Positions 55,250-64,000 of a stretch of 64,000 bases of DNA are shown piece by piece. The stretch lies in assembly GCA_009823505.1 (NCBI GenBank), contig VZQC01000286.1, forward strand, positions 302,083 to 366,082, in the 5' to 3' direction. Position numbers and translations under genes: made by a program. The notes under the pieces were generated by a model. It worked only from the letters and a program-made list of their open reading frames with translations. It was not told the DNA's origin and searched no databases. Within the stretch, counting starts at the first letter, position 1. Each line of letters begins with the position of its first letter. The stretch comes from Rhizomys pruinosus. Lineage: Eukaryota > Chordata > Mammalia > Rodentia > Spalacidae.

Positions 55250-58200
55250 TTTTCTGATGAACATCTTTCTGTTGTTCTTTTAATATGCATCCCTCTCCAA
55301 AAGAAATATTACAACTGGGTTATTGATCCACATATGAGAGGATACAATTTTGTCATTTGTTTTCTGGGACTGGTGTTACTTCACTTAATATTAGATACTC
55401 TATCTCCATCCATTTACCTGCAAAGTTCATGATGCTGTCTTTCTTAACGTTGCTGCATAGACTCCATTGTGTACATTACCACATTTATTTATCCACTCGT
55501 CAGTTGAGTGGCAATTTGGGTTGGTTTCCAGCTTTTTGCTATTGAACAAAGCTGCAATAAATATAGTCTGCAGGTATTTACTGCAGTAACATGATGCTTG
55601 TGGGTATATACCAGGGGTGGTAATGAACTGGGTTCAATGGCATGTTCATTTTGAGGTCTTCCAAGTGTTCTCTACACTGACTTTTTGATGTGGCAATACA
55701 AATTTTCCATCCCACCAGCAATGGATGAGTTGTTCCCCTTTCCCCCACACTCTCTCACATCGAATGTTGATATTGTTTTGTTTTCTTCATCCTAGGCCAG
55801 TCCTTTATCAGAGGAGGGTGATATCTTAGAGTGTCTTAAATTTGCATTTCCGTAATTTTTTATTGACATTGACAGTTTTTAAGATGTTTCTCAGCCATCT
55901 CTAGTTCCTCTCTTGTGAAGTCCGCCTATTAAGTTCTTTGCTCCATCTTTTGAGTGATTCATTTGTTTTTTCTTTCTTCTTTGTTTTTTTGAGTAGTTGT
56001 ATACTCTGGAAATTATGCTTTGTCAGATTATCTGCAGTGAAGGATCTCTCCCACTCGGGTTTTCTCTTCACTGTCCTTATTTTTCTTTTGATGTACAGAA
56101 GCTTTGAGTTTATGAAGTTCCCATTTGTCAATTGTCGATCTTAATTTTTGTGTAAACTGCTTCTGATTTAGGAAGTCGCCTTTCCCTATGCCTTTGTCTT
56201 GTAGTTTGCTGCCAAGTTTTTCTTCTTTTACTTCCAGAGTTTTGGGTTTCAACCTTGAGGTCTTTGATCCATTCGGAACTGACTTTTGTTTGCAGGGCGA
56301 GAGGTAGGGGTTTAATTTCATTCTTCTACAAGTGATGATCAAGTTTTGCCATCGCCACTTGTGGAAGAGGCTGTCTTTCCTCCATTGTGTCTTCTTGGCC
56401 CATTTATCAAATTATAAGGTGGCTGAAATTGTACGTGGTCAGGTTTGAATCTTCAGTTTTTTATTCCATTGGTCAACTTGGGTCGGTTTTTGGGCCAGTA
56501 CAGCCTTGTGTTTTATGACTTATCCCCTGTACTAGTATAGTTTTAAGTCGGGTATAGAGAGCCCCCCTGTAAGTGCTCTTTTCGCTCAGGGTTGCTTTGG
56601 CTATTCGGAGTCTTTTTTGTTTTCCCAAATGAAATTGAGGATTTTTTTTTTTTTTTCCAACCTTTGAGAGCTCTTGGGAATTTGTGATTGGGATTGCATT
56701 AAATCTGTAGTTTGGGTAGTTAGGAGAAATGGACATTTTTACTAATATTAATTCTTCCAATCCATGAGTCATCTGTCCATCTTCTGATGCCTTGTTCAAT
56801 TTCCTTCTTCAGAGGTTTAAAATTTTTGTTGTAGAGAATCTTGGTGTCTTTGGGTTTAGGTTTGTTTCCTAGGTATTTTATTGTTTTGTTGAGGCATATT
56901 GTGAGTGGGAAGTCTCCTGGGATTCCTTCTTCAGTTGGCGTATGGTTGGTGGGCGACAGGCTACGGGTTTTGTTCTAGATTTATGTTTTGTATCCGGCCA
57001 CTTTGCCGAAGCTGTTAATAATTCTTAAGAGTGTTCCTGGCCGATTCATAGCACCTCTTAATAGACAAGACAATCATCAGCAAAAGGGATACTTGACTTC
57101 CTCTTTTCCGATTAGAACTCCTGTAATTTCCTTTGCTTTCCTGATGCCCTAGCAAGGGTTCCAAGCAACTAGATTGAAAAGGAGTGGTGACAGGGAGCAA
57201 GCCTGTCGAGTTCCTACCATTAGGGGAATGCTTCTGTCATTTCCCCATTTAGAGATATTTGGTTATGGCTTGCTCTACATGGCAATGGCTTGGGCTTTGA
57301 TTACATTAAGGACTGATCCCTCCAATCCAAGTCCCTCTAGCTTTAAACATGAAGGGATGCTGGATTTTAGTCATTTTGCAAAGCTTTTCCTCTGCATCAA
57401 TTGAGATGTTGGTGTGTGGTTTTTGGCTTTTCATTCCATTTTAAATCTTGAATGATAGTTAATTGATTTTCATATGTTGAACAATCCCAGCATATCTGGT
57501 ATGAATCCACTTGGTCATGATGGAATGAATCTTCCCTTGATGTGGGTCTGTGTTATTTGCCAGTATCCTGTTTAGAAATTTGGCATCTTGTTCATTAGGG
57601 AGTTCGTCTATAGGTCTCCTGTTTGGGTGTATCTTTTTCCTGGGTTGTGTGATACTGGCTTCATAGAATGATTCTGAGAGAACTTCCTCCATTTGTATCA
57701 TTCTAAACAACTTAAGTAGTATGGGCGTAAAGTGTTTTTGAATATTTTATAGAATTCTGCTGTGAACCATCTGGGCCTGGGCATTTTTTGGTGGAGGCTG
57801 TTTATTACATCTTCGAGTTTTTTTGTTTTTGGTCTTTTCCGAGACAAGGGTCCTCCCTGTAGCCCCAGCGTGTCCTGGAACTCACGCCTGTAGGCTAGGC
57901 TGGCCTTGAACGCAGAAAGATCCGCCTGCCTCGGCCGCTCCTGAGTGCTAGATTAAAGGCGGCCCCCAAGCCTGGCTTACATCTGCGATTTCTTCATATA
58001 TTATTGGTCAATTTAAGCTGTCGATCTCTCTTGGTTGAGCTTTGGTGATTCCCAGGATTCAAGATAGTCATCCCATTTCTTCTAGGTTTTTCAACTTGGT
58101 AGACGTATAGGTTTTTAAAGCAATCCCGTATGATTGTCTGAACCTTTTCATTGGCCCTGCTGGGTATTTCCCTCCCCGTCAGCCATCACAGATTCTATTG

Positions 58201-59400
58201 GATTTGGAGTTTGGTTCCCCTCTTTCTTTTTTTGGTTAACTGGGCTAGAGGTCCGTCTATCTTGTTTTATTCCTCTCAAAAGAACAACTTTTGGATTCAT
58301 TGATTTTGTTGTGTGTGGCTTTTTTCTGTGTTTCTAATTTCATTGATCTCGGCTGCTCTGATTTTTGTATTTCTTACTGTCTGCTGCTTTAGGGTTCATT
58401 TGTTGTTGGCCTCTCAAGTAATTTTAGCTGCAGTGTTATTCATTCACTTGTGCTCTTTCTGTTTTTTTAATGTTAGGCACTTAGAGCTATAAACTTCCCT
58501 TTCTTTAAAAAAAGGACTGCTTTTAAAGTGTCCCATAGGTTTTGCTGCGGGGGGTGTTGTATGTCATTGTCATTCAGTTTTCCAGGAATGTGTTTTATTT
58601 CTTGCTTTATTTCGTCTTGATCCATTCATTATTCCAGAGAGTGTGTGTTGTGTAGACTCCATGTGTTCTTGTAGGTTGTAGGGTTTGTTCTGTTGTTGAT
58701 ATTGAGTGTTATTGCAGGTGGGTCTATAGAATGTATGGATTATTTCATCTGTTTGTAGTTGTTGAGTTTTTTTCCTGTGTCCAAGTACATGGTCTGTTGG
58801 AGAGTGTCCAGGGGGTGCTTGAGTAGAAAGTGTATTCTCTTTGGTGTTTGGGTTAAATATTTGATAGATGTCCTGTGAAGTCCATTTGGTGTATTGTATC
58901 ATTCAGTTTCAGATGTCTCTCTGTTTATCCTTTGTCCTGTTGATCTGTCTAAAGGACTTAGTGGGGGATTGAAGTACCCTACTATTAGTGGGCTGGGGTT
59001 AAATTGCCTTGAGATATTGAAGAATTGTCTTTACAAAGTTTGTCACCGGCGGTTGGTGCGTATAGGATTCATGATTGTGAGATCTGCATCGTCAATTGTT
59101 CCTTTTAATAAAGAGGTAATGGCCGCTCTTGTCTCTTTTGATTTCTTTTTGCTTTGAAGTCCCATTTTGTCTGATATTAGAATAGCAACACCTGCTTTCT
59201 TTTTTTTCCATTTGCTTGGAATATTGTCTTCCATCCCCGTCACCTTAAGTTGGTGCCCGGTCCTTGAAATTGAGGATGGTTCTTGTAGACAGTGCATAGA
59301 TGGATTTTGTTTCTAATCCATTCTCCAGTCTATGTCTGTTGATTGGGGATTCAGCCCCTTAATATTTAAGGTTAATAATTGAAAGATGGATATTGCTTCC
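55250..59400 (-). pseudogene. L1 ORF2 (endonuclease/reverse transcriptase), disrupted
   Basis: ORF2 encodes the protein that nicks target DNA and reverse-transcribes the L1 RNA. Visible pieces are an endonuclease segment at 59,043-59,297 (WKKKKAGVAILISDKMGLQS block), a pre-catalytic RT segment at 57,459-57,710 (SFYEASITQPRKK and DAKFLNRILANN blocks) and a post-RT segment at 56,028-56,342 (RRMKLNPYLSPCKQKS block). The C-terminal region near 55,300-55,700 reads antisense in several frames. The frame changes repeatedly, no segment exceeds about 110 codons, and a B1 splits the RT region. Not functional as assembled. Confidence 0.85.
57818..57976 (-). mobile_element. B1 SINE inside L1 ORF2
   Basis: Antisense B1: TTTTCCGAGACAAGGGTCC, CTGGAACTCACGCCTGTAGG, CCGCCTGCCTCGGCC. 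A 12-bp duplication with one mismatch (TTACATCTTCGA at 57,805-57,816; TTACATCTGCGA at 57,977-57,988) flanks it. It postdates the L1, so the L1 is not brand-new. Confidence 0.93.
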
Positions 59401-59439
59401 CTTTCACCTTATTTCCATTTGTACTTTCATTATTCTCCT

Positions 59440-60600
59440 GATTCTACTCCTGTGGTTATTTTTTTATTTGTTTCTTTTCCTAGGTGCTGAGGATAGTTGC
59501 TCCACTATTCTGTCCTTTGAATTGTTCAAGTATTTTTTCCGGGAGAGTTGGTTTTCTTCGGACATGTATTCTATCATCTTGTTTATGTCCTGAATATTAT
59601 TTCTCTCTCCTTCAAATGTAATCGATATTTTTGCTTGGTAAAGTATCATGGGGTTGGCTCCCATAGTCCTTTAACACTGGGAAGGCTTTGCACCATGCTC
59701 TTCTTGCTTTCAATGGTTTGGCCCGAGAAGTCATTTGTAATTTCTGATGGATTTCCCCTTTGTATGTGACTTGTTTTCTTCTGTGGGCCTTCAAGAATTT
59801 TATCTCTTTGTTTACGCCAGGTAGCATTTTGAACTATGATATGGCATGGGGAGTTTTCTTTTCTGATCTTGTCTATTTGGAGGCCTATGTGCTTCGTGTA
59901 TTTGAATGGGTTTGTCTATTTTTAGGTTTGGGGAAATTTTCATGTATTATTCTGTTGAAGATCTGATCAAGACTATTCCTGACATTCTTCCTCCTTCCTC
60001 TATTCCTATGATGCCGGAGGTTTGATCTTTTCATAGTGTCCAGATTTCTAGTTTTCCCTTTGTGTAATTTTTAAAAATTTTTCATAACTGTAATTTGAGC
60101 TTTTAGTTGTTCTGTTTTATCTTCAAGATCTGATATCTTTTGTTCGGCGTCCTCTACCTCCATTCTATTTCTTAGGCTTTTTTCCTTTCCTTTCTCCTTG
60201 ATTGGGTGAGGTGTTCTATTTCCTGTTTCATTTCATCCTGTGATTTTCTTTAATATATCCATTTCCTTTTGAGTTTCTTAATCTCTTCTTGGTGTTCTTT
60301 CGTTGGTTGGCTTCCTTTTTCAGTTTTTTTAATTAAAAAAAAAAAGTTGTTTTGTTTTTTTTTTTTCTCTCTCTACTTATTTCTTTCTGGAGTTTGTCAA
60401 TCCCTTCCGTTAGTTCTTTTCAAAGTTTGTCATTGTATCCCTCTAGGTTCCTTTTTGAAGTTTTCATTCTCTCTCTTTAGTTCTCTGAATTCTTCTTTTA
60501 TTTTCTTTAATTCTCCCTCAAAGTTCTGCATTATTCCTCTAAGGTCTGTTCTTTGGGTCTCCTCCAAGGGGACCCATTGTAGCTATCTCCTACAGGTTGG
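59440..60600 (-). pseudogene. L1 ORF1 (RNA-binding nucleic-acid chaperone), disrupted
   Basis: ORF1p trimerises on L1 RNA. The C-terminal half is readable at 59,612-59,827 (VTYKGEIHQKLQM and LKARRAWCKAFPVLKDYG blocks) and continues at 59,464-59,664 in another frame. The N-terminal part (about 60,430-60,570) encodes a glutamate/lysine-rich heptad-like stretch consistent with the coiled coil. Frameshifts and an A/T homopolymer near 60,336-60,367 break it. The start codon is not resolved. Confidence 0.75.
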
Positions 60601-61343
60601 GTAGAGCTTGGTGTGAATTATCCTACACCTTTCCCTTGTTGTCCCTCGCCGTGGCCCTGCATGTGGGTTTCACTTTTGTGATTCAAATATCAAATGCCTT
60701 TTCAGTTTGAAGGCTGAAAGCTTGTTTTGTTTTGCTTTGCCTCCATTCCATGTTGGTATTTTTTCTCCCCCCCCCCTCCCTTGGTTTATGGAGTTGTGTT
60801 GACTTCTAGGTTTCAGGCTTTCACTTTTGGTTTATATATTGGATAGGGGGAAATGTAAGTGCCACTCTTCCTTTCCTTTTCTGAGGGTTCTCCTAATCCA
60901 CTGTATACTCTCTCCTCAATTCCAGTTGTTGATGCGGAGTGTGTGGGGGCCGGATGCTTGACTTGGCCAGTGCCCTGGTAACTGCCTGGAGCAGTGGCTG
61001 GGCTGCTCCAGGTGATCCGAGCAGGGTCAGGAACCTGAGTCCCCAACACACAACCTCACTATGGCAGAACCGGAACCAGACGGAAACCCAGGACTGCTTC
61101 CGGTTGCAAAAAAAAAAAAATGGGGGAAGGGTGGACCTGGCTGGGCAGACCACGCTCTTAATGGGCTTAGGGCTCTGATCTAGTCCCACCAGCCTCCAGC
61201 CCCTCTGCCACAAACCAGCAAATCAATTGGTAACCTCCTAAGCAGTGCCGGCTGCTACAGGTGATCCTAGCAGGTCCAGAGCCTGAGCCCCCAAAACAAC
61301 CTCACTATGGAACCGAGCCAGACCCAAACCCAGGACTGCTTCC
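60600..61343 (-). promoter_or_regulatory. L1 5'UTR with tandem monomers
   Basis: On the minus strand one unit begins GGAAGCAGTCCTGGGTTTGG at 61,343 and the next GGAAGCAGTCCTGGGTTTCC at about 61,101, a period of 242 bp. Both contain a CCATAGTGAGGTTGT block, a GACTCAGG/GGCTCAGG block, and GGATCACCTG followed by an AGCAGCC block. This layout resembles mouse L1 monomeric promoters. A poly-A/T tract at 61,108-61,120 lies in the outer unit. Confidence 0.75.
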
Positions 61344-61870
61344 ATCTCTATATCTTTAAAGTATCAGACTTTACCTCCCTACCTGTGAGAGCAAGTAAAT
61401 AACATTATATCATAGTTGATGCTGAAAAGTTGTTTGACATTGAGGGATGGGAAAATCTAGGTGGGCTCTTGGCTTCTGATTCAAACCCACCTCTGCACCT
61501 GCTGTGTGGAGCCCTCCTCCTCTTTCCCAGTTTATCGACAATCATCATGAAACTTGTATGCTTCATATTCATGACTCAAGATTTAATATGTTTATTGCAA
61601 ATGAATGGGTTTAAGTTGTAGAATTAAGATTTTTCAATTATATTTTTCAATAAAATTTGAGGCCAATGGTCGTAGACTCTTGAAAAAAGCACATTGTATC
61701 TGAAAGTAGTTAGGAGAAGCCAATAAATAAGAACATATTACCTTTAATATACTTACAATTTTTACTTGGTAAAATAAAGCTTAATGTAAATTCAGAGTGG
61801 GAGATGCATATCTGTAGTAGAGAACTGGTCTAGCTTTGTGAGGCCCTAGGACCAATTTGGGCATCTAAAA
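61344..61870. other. no recognisable feature
   Basis: Unique-looking DNA directly beyond the L1 5' end. Confidence 0.4.
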
Positions 61871-61874
61871 AATA

Positions 61875-62200
61875 TGAAAGGTTCTGGAAGATGTCTCAAT
61901 TGATAAAACACCTGCTGCGTAAGCATGAAGATTATGTTCAGATCTCTAGCACCCAAGTAAAAAGCTGAAAGTGGTAGTCTACATCTCCAGTCTCTAGCTT
62001 GAAGTGTCAATGTGCACCTGTAACTTTAAGCATGGGAGCAAAGGAGAGACAGACAAATCCCTAAAGCTTGTTGTCCAAGCAGCCTGGACAAATCAGTAAG
62101 TTTTAGATTCACTGAGAGCACTGTATCAAAAATAAAGTTGAAGAGCAATAGAAGAAAGACGTGACACTGACCTCTCCTCCACACATACATGCACGCAATA
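61875..62200 (+). mobile_element. B4/RSINE1-type SINE
   Basis: GGAAGATGTCTCAATTGATA head, AAAGTGGTAGTCTACATC B1-like part and GTGACACTGACCTCTCCTCC with a CACATACATGCACGCA tail. Confidence 0.6.
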
Positions 62201-62357
62201 AAATTCTCACTGCTGCAAATACCAACAGATGTGTCTACCATACCACACTAAGAAGTACATACAACACAAATATTGAACATATTATATTATTACCACACAT
62301 AAAATATTAATAATGTAATCATGGTATAGAATTAGTCTTATTTGACCTCCTTCTACG

Positions 62358-62416
62358 AACTCAGGAGATATATATATAGTTATAATAAATATAGATAGAT
62401 ATATATCTCCTGAGTT
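62358..62416. repeat. perfect 17-bp inverted repeat (hairpin)
   Basis: AACTCAGGAGATATATA (62,358-62,374) is the exact reverse complement of TATATATCTCCTGAGTT (62,400-62,416). The 25-base loop is AT-rich. The GC part of the stem (CTCAGGAG) distinguishes it from chance TA pairing. Confidence 0.9.
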
Positions 62417-62619
62417 TTTCTTTTGGGGGGCTCTAATGGAATCTGTTCTGGGAAAATGACTTATTTCACAAAACAATGACAATTACCAGGGATGTTTACT
62501 GTCTTGATTTTTATTAATTACTGAACAAATCTATATTAAACAGCTTTCTAGTATAGCAGATATGTCCAAACGTAGATATAAATAATAATTATAATATTCT
62601 AATTGTGAAAATACCCCCT

Positions 62620-63245
62620 TTTTGATACTGACTCTTTCCTTCCAAGATTAGGGCCAGTTTCTCTCTGCACCATGCCTTTGAGGCAGAATGGTTAGGTCAG
62701 GGGTTATGACTGTGAGTCAGTCATAAAATGGGTGATACTAAAGCCTAGAAACTGTAACAACTGCTCTTGGACTACATGTGACTACTTCGTGGATTGTACA
62801 AATGCCTTCCAACAAATGGGGAAAAAAAATCTTACCACAATCAGGAAGTAAAAAATCAGCACAGGATTCCCCTAGACACACACAGGTTCACTAAGGAATG
62901 ATGGTCGGGATCTTTGCAAAGTGACAAACACTTAACAACTAATTCATACAGACTGCTTCTCATGCAGATGATTATAATGAGGAGGATCAGGGGAAGGAGA
63001 ACTCATGGGAAATATGGAGATACCAATCACATCAATCAAAGAAAATCCACCCCATTCAGGGAAATTCTCCCTTCCCTTTTGAAACTGAAACTGTGTGGAA
63101 CCAGAAATGAAACGAGCTCCATTGAAGAGCAAGTGGTTTGCTTAGGCCTGGCTCTAGTTTCTGTGGAGTACAAGGTCTTTTCACTTGTAAATTGTTAAAA
63201 TAAATCTCTGCTTTTACTATTGTATTCTCTGTATTTTGTTCATCA
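62620..63245 (+). mobile_element. possible LTR-like segment
   Basis: Balanced base composition, an AATAAA at 63,199-63,204 and a T-rich downstream region resemble the U3-R end of a rodent LTR. No primer-binding site, terminal TG/CA pair or partner LTR was established. Confidence 0.25.
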
Positions 63246-63361
63246 CACAAATAACTTGATATCATGTCTGGAAGACACTGTCCATCTGTTTAATGATACT
63301 TTATAATTATATTTTGGGTAATTTTGTGACAGTTTTTGGTAAATGTTACAAATCTCACTTT

Positions 63362-63480
63362 GTCTCCTCTTCCTTCTCCTCCTCTCCTCCTCCTCCTCCG
63401 CCTTCCTCCTCCTCCCTCCTCCCTCCTCACCTCCTCACCTCCTCCCTCCTCCTCTCCTCCTCCTCCTTCTCCTTCTTTTT
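63362..63480. repeat. (CTC/CCT)n polypyrimidine tract
   Basis: About 118 bases almost free of purines on the plus strand, made of CTC, CCT and TCC units with two CACCTC interruptions. Confidence 0.95.
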
Positions 63481-63689
63481 CAACTTGCATGGGCAGGTAA
63501 GTAGGTGGTTGATGCTTTTTCTGTTGTGTAAAATGTCTTTCCCTGTCTTCCTGATGATAATCTGCAATTAGTAATGTTTGTGCATAAGATAACTTTTCTT
63601 CTCTAGTGTTGAATCCAGATGCTACTGACTGATATTTGCAGTTAATTGTGATGATGTTTTCACTGAGCTTCTAGAATTTCTCGGAAGAG

Positions 63690-63795
63690 TAATTTTTTTG
63701 AGCCTGGAATCTTGCTGTGCTACCTAGGCTAATTTCAAACTGCTGGATTGAAATAAACCCCCCCACTTCAGCTTTCTGAATGCTTGGACTCATGA
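63690..63795 (-). mobile_element. old B1/7SL-type monomer
   Basis: Antisense: TTTTTTTGAGCCTGGAATCT, GCTACCTAGGCTAATTTCAA, TCTGAATGCTTGGACTCATG. Strongly diverged. Confidence 0.55.
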
Positions 63796-63834
63796 ATTTT
63801 ATAGATATTTTGTCAGATAATTAAAAATCAAAAG

Positions 63835-64000
63835 GGGGGCTGGAGAGATGAGCCTAGCTATGTTAAAGCGCCAACCAACTCTTGCGGAGAGCCGGGTTCG
63901 ATCCCCAGCATCCCATGGCGACAAGAGCCCGTCTGAGCCTCCAGGTCCAGGAGGACTCCAGTTCCAGGGAGTCGGACACCCTCTTCGGACCTCCGCGGTG
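63835..64000 (+). mobile_element. B2 SINE, cut by window end
   Basis: GGGGGGCTGGAGAGATGAGC head, GGGTTCGATCCCCAGC, duplicated CCAGGTCCAGG/CCAGTTCCAGG core and CCCTCTTCGGACCTCCGCGG. The 3' end lies beyond the window. Confidence 0.92.

Larger units (their letters stand above)
54218..61343 (-). mobile_element. near full-length L1 retrotransposon (~7.1 kb)
   Basis: All L1 parts occur in order on the minus strand. The 5'UTR (about 60,600-61,343) contains two tandem 242-bp units. ORF1 (about 59,440-60,600) has an N-terminal coiled coil and a C-terminal RNA-binding region. ORF2 (about 55,250-59,400) has endonuclease, reverse-transcriptase and C-terminal regions. A 3'UTR of about 1 kb and a poly-A tail (T-run at 54,218-54,249) complete it. 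Numerous single-base indels and stops break both ORFs; some may be consensus errors. A B1 is inserted at 57,818-57,976. No convincing target-site duplication was found, so one boundary may be rearranged. Confidence 0.85.

Noticed and set aside
60893..61213. Antisense 106-codon frame as an L1 ORF0-like gene
   Set aside because: It runs through the tandem 5'UTR monomers on the sense strand of the L1, whereas primate ORF0 is antisense to its L1. No other support exists.
54218..61343. Intact, retrotransposition-competent L1
   Set aside because: Both ORFs are broken by many frameshifts and stops and a B1 interrupts ORF2. Even allowing for assembly errors, the B1 insertion alone disables it.
62620..63245. 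Solitary endogenous retrovirus LTR
   Set aside because: Only a polyadenylation signal and base composition support it. Terminal TG/CA, a target duplication and a family match were not established, so it is kept only as a low-confidence feature.

Overview
This 64-kb window is nuclear DNA from a rodent. It carries B1, B2/B3, B4/RSINE1 and ID-type SINEs, Lx-like L1 LINEs and URR1-type hAT fossils. B2-class SINEs point to a mouse-like rodent (Muroidea or a close relative). The B1 copies share a GGGGCTACAGGGAGACCCTG-type right end and many B2 copies carry an internal duplication, which argues against mouse or rat. I cannot name the genus. I found no intact host protein-coding gene. Open frames are short and fall in transposons, simple repeats or damaged consensus. 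The window reads as AT-rich, gene-poor, transposon-packed sequence from an error-prone assembly (one 584-base N gap, one isolated N, many homopolymer-type indels).

Layout. 1-12,100: an antisense L1 3'UTR piece at the left edge, then scattered SINEs, microsatellites, an L1 reverse-transcriptase remnant (7,500-8,215) and an Lx-like 3'UTR piece (10,340-10,850). 12,100-16,370: several sense L1 ORF2/3'UTR pieces. 16,490-25,100: SINEs, a URR1 fossil, a CpG- and G-rich anomalous patch (20,460-21,660) and a 5'-inverted L1 (22,720-23,890). 25,425-28,500: a gap flanked by L1 3'UTR pieces, a B2 and two B4-like SINEs. 28,530-29,340: antisense L1 ORF2 C-terminus.

The dominant feature is a direct duplication of about 11.7 kb: copy 1 at 29,341-41,040 and copy 2 at 43,559-55,198, separated by a 2.5-kb unique spacer that holds an ancient L1 3' end, a B1 and a U6 snRNA retropseudogene. 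Every SINE and L1 piece occurs in the same order in both copies, but all four outer boundaries join different sequence. Copy 2 runs directly into a near full-length antisense L1 (54,218-61,343). That L1 has a roughly 1-kb 3'UTR, ORF2, ORF1 and a 5'UTR containing two tandem promoter-like monomers of about 242 bp. The right end (61,344-64,000) holds a degenerate SINE, a 17-bp perfect hairpin, a possible LTR, a polypyrimidine tract and a B2 cut by the window edge.

The main questions raised are whether the duplication is real or an uncollapsed-haplotype artefact, and whether the monomer-bearing L1 family is active in this lineage.
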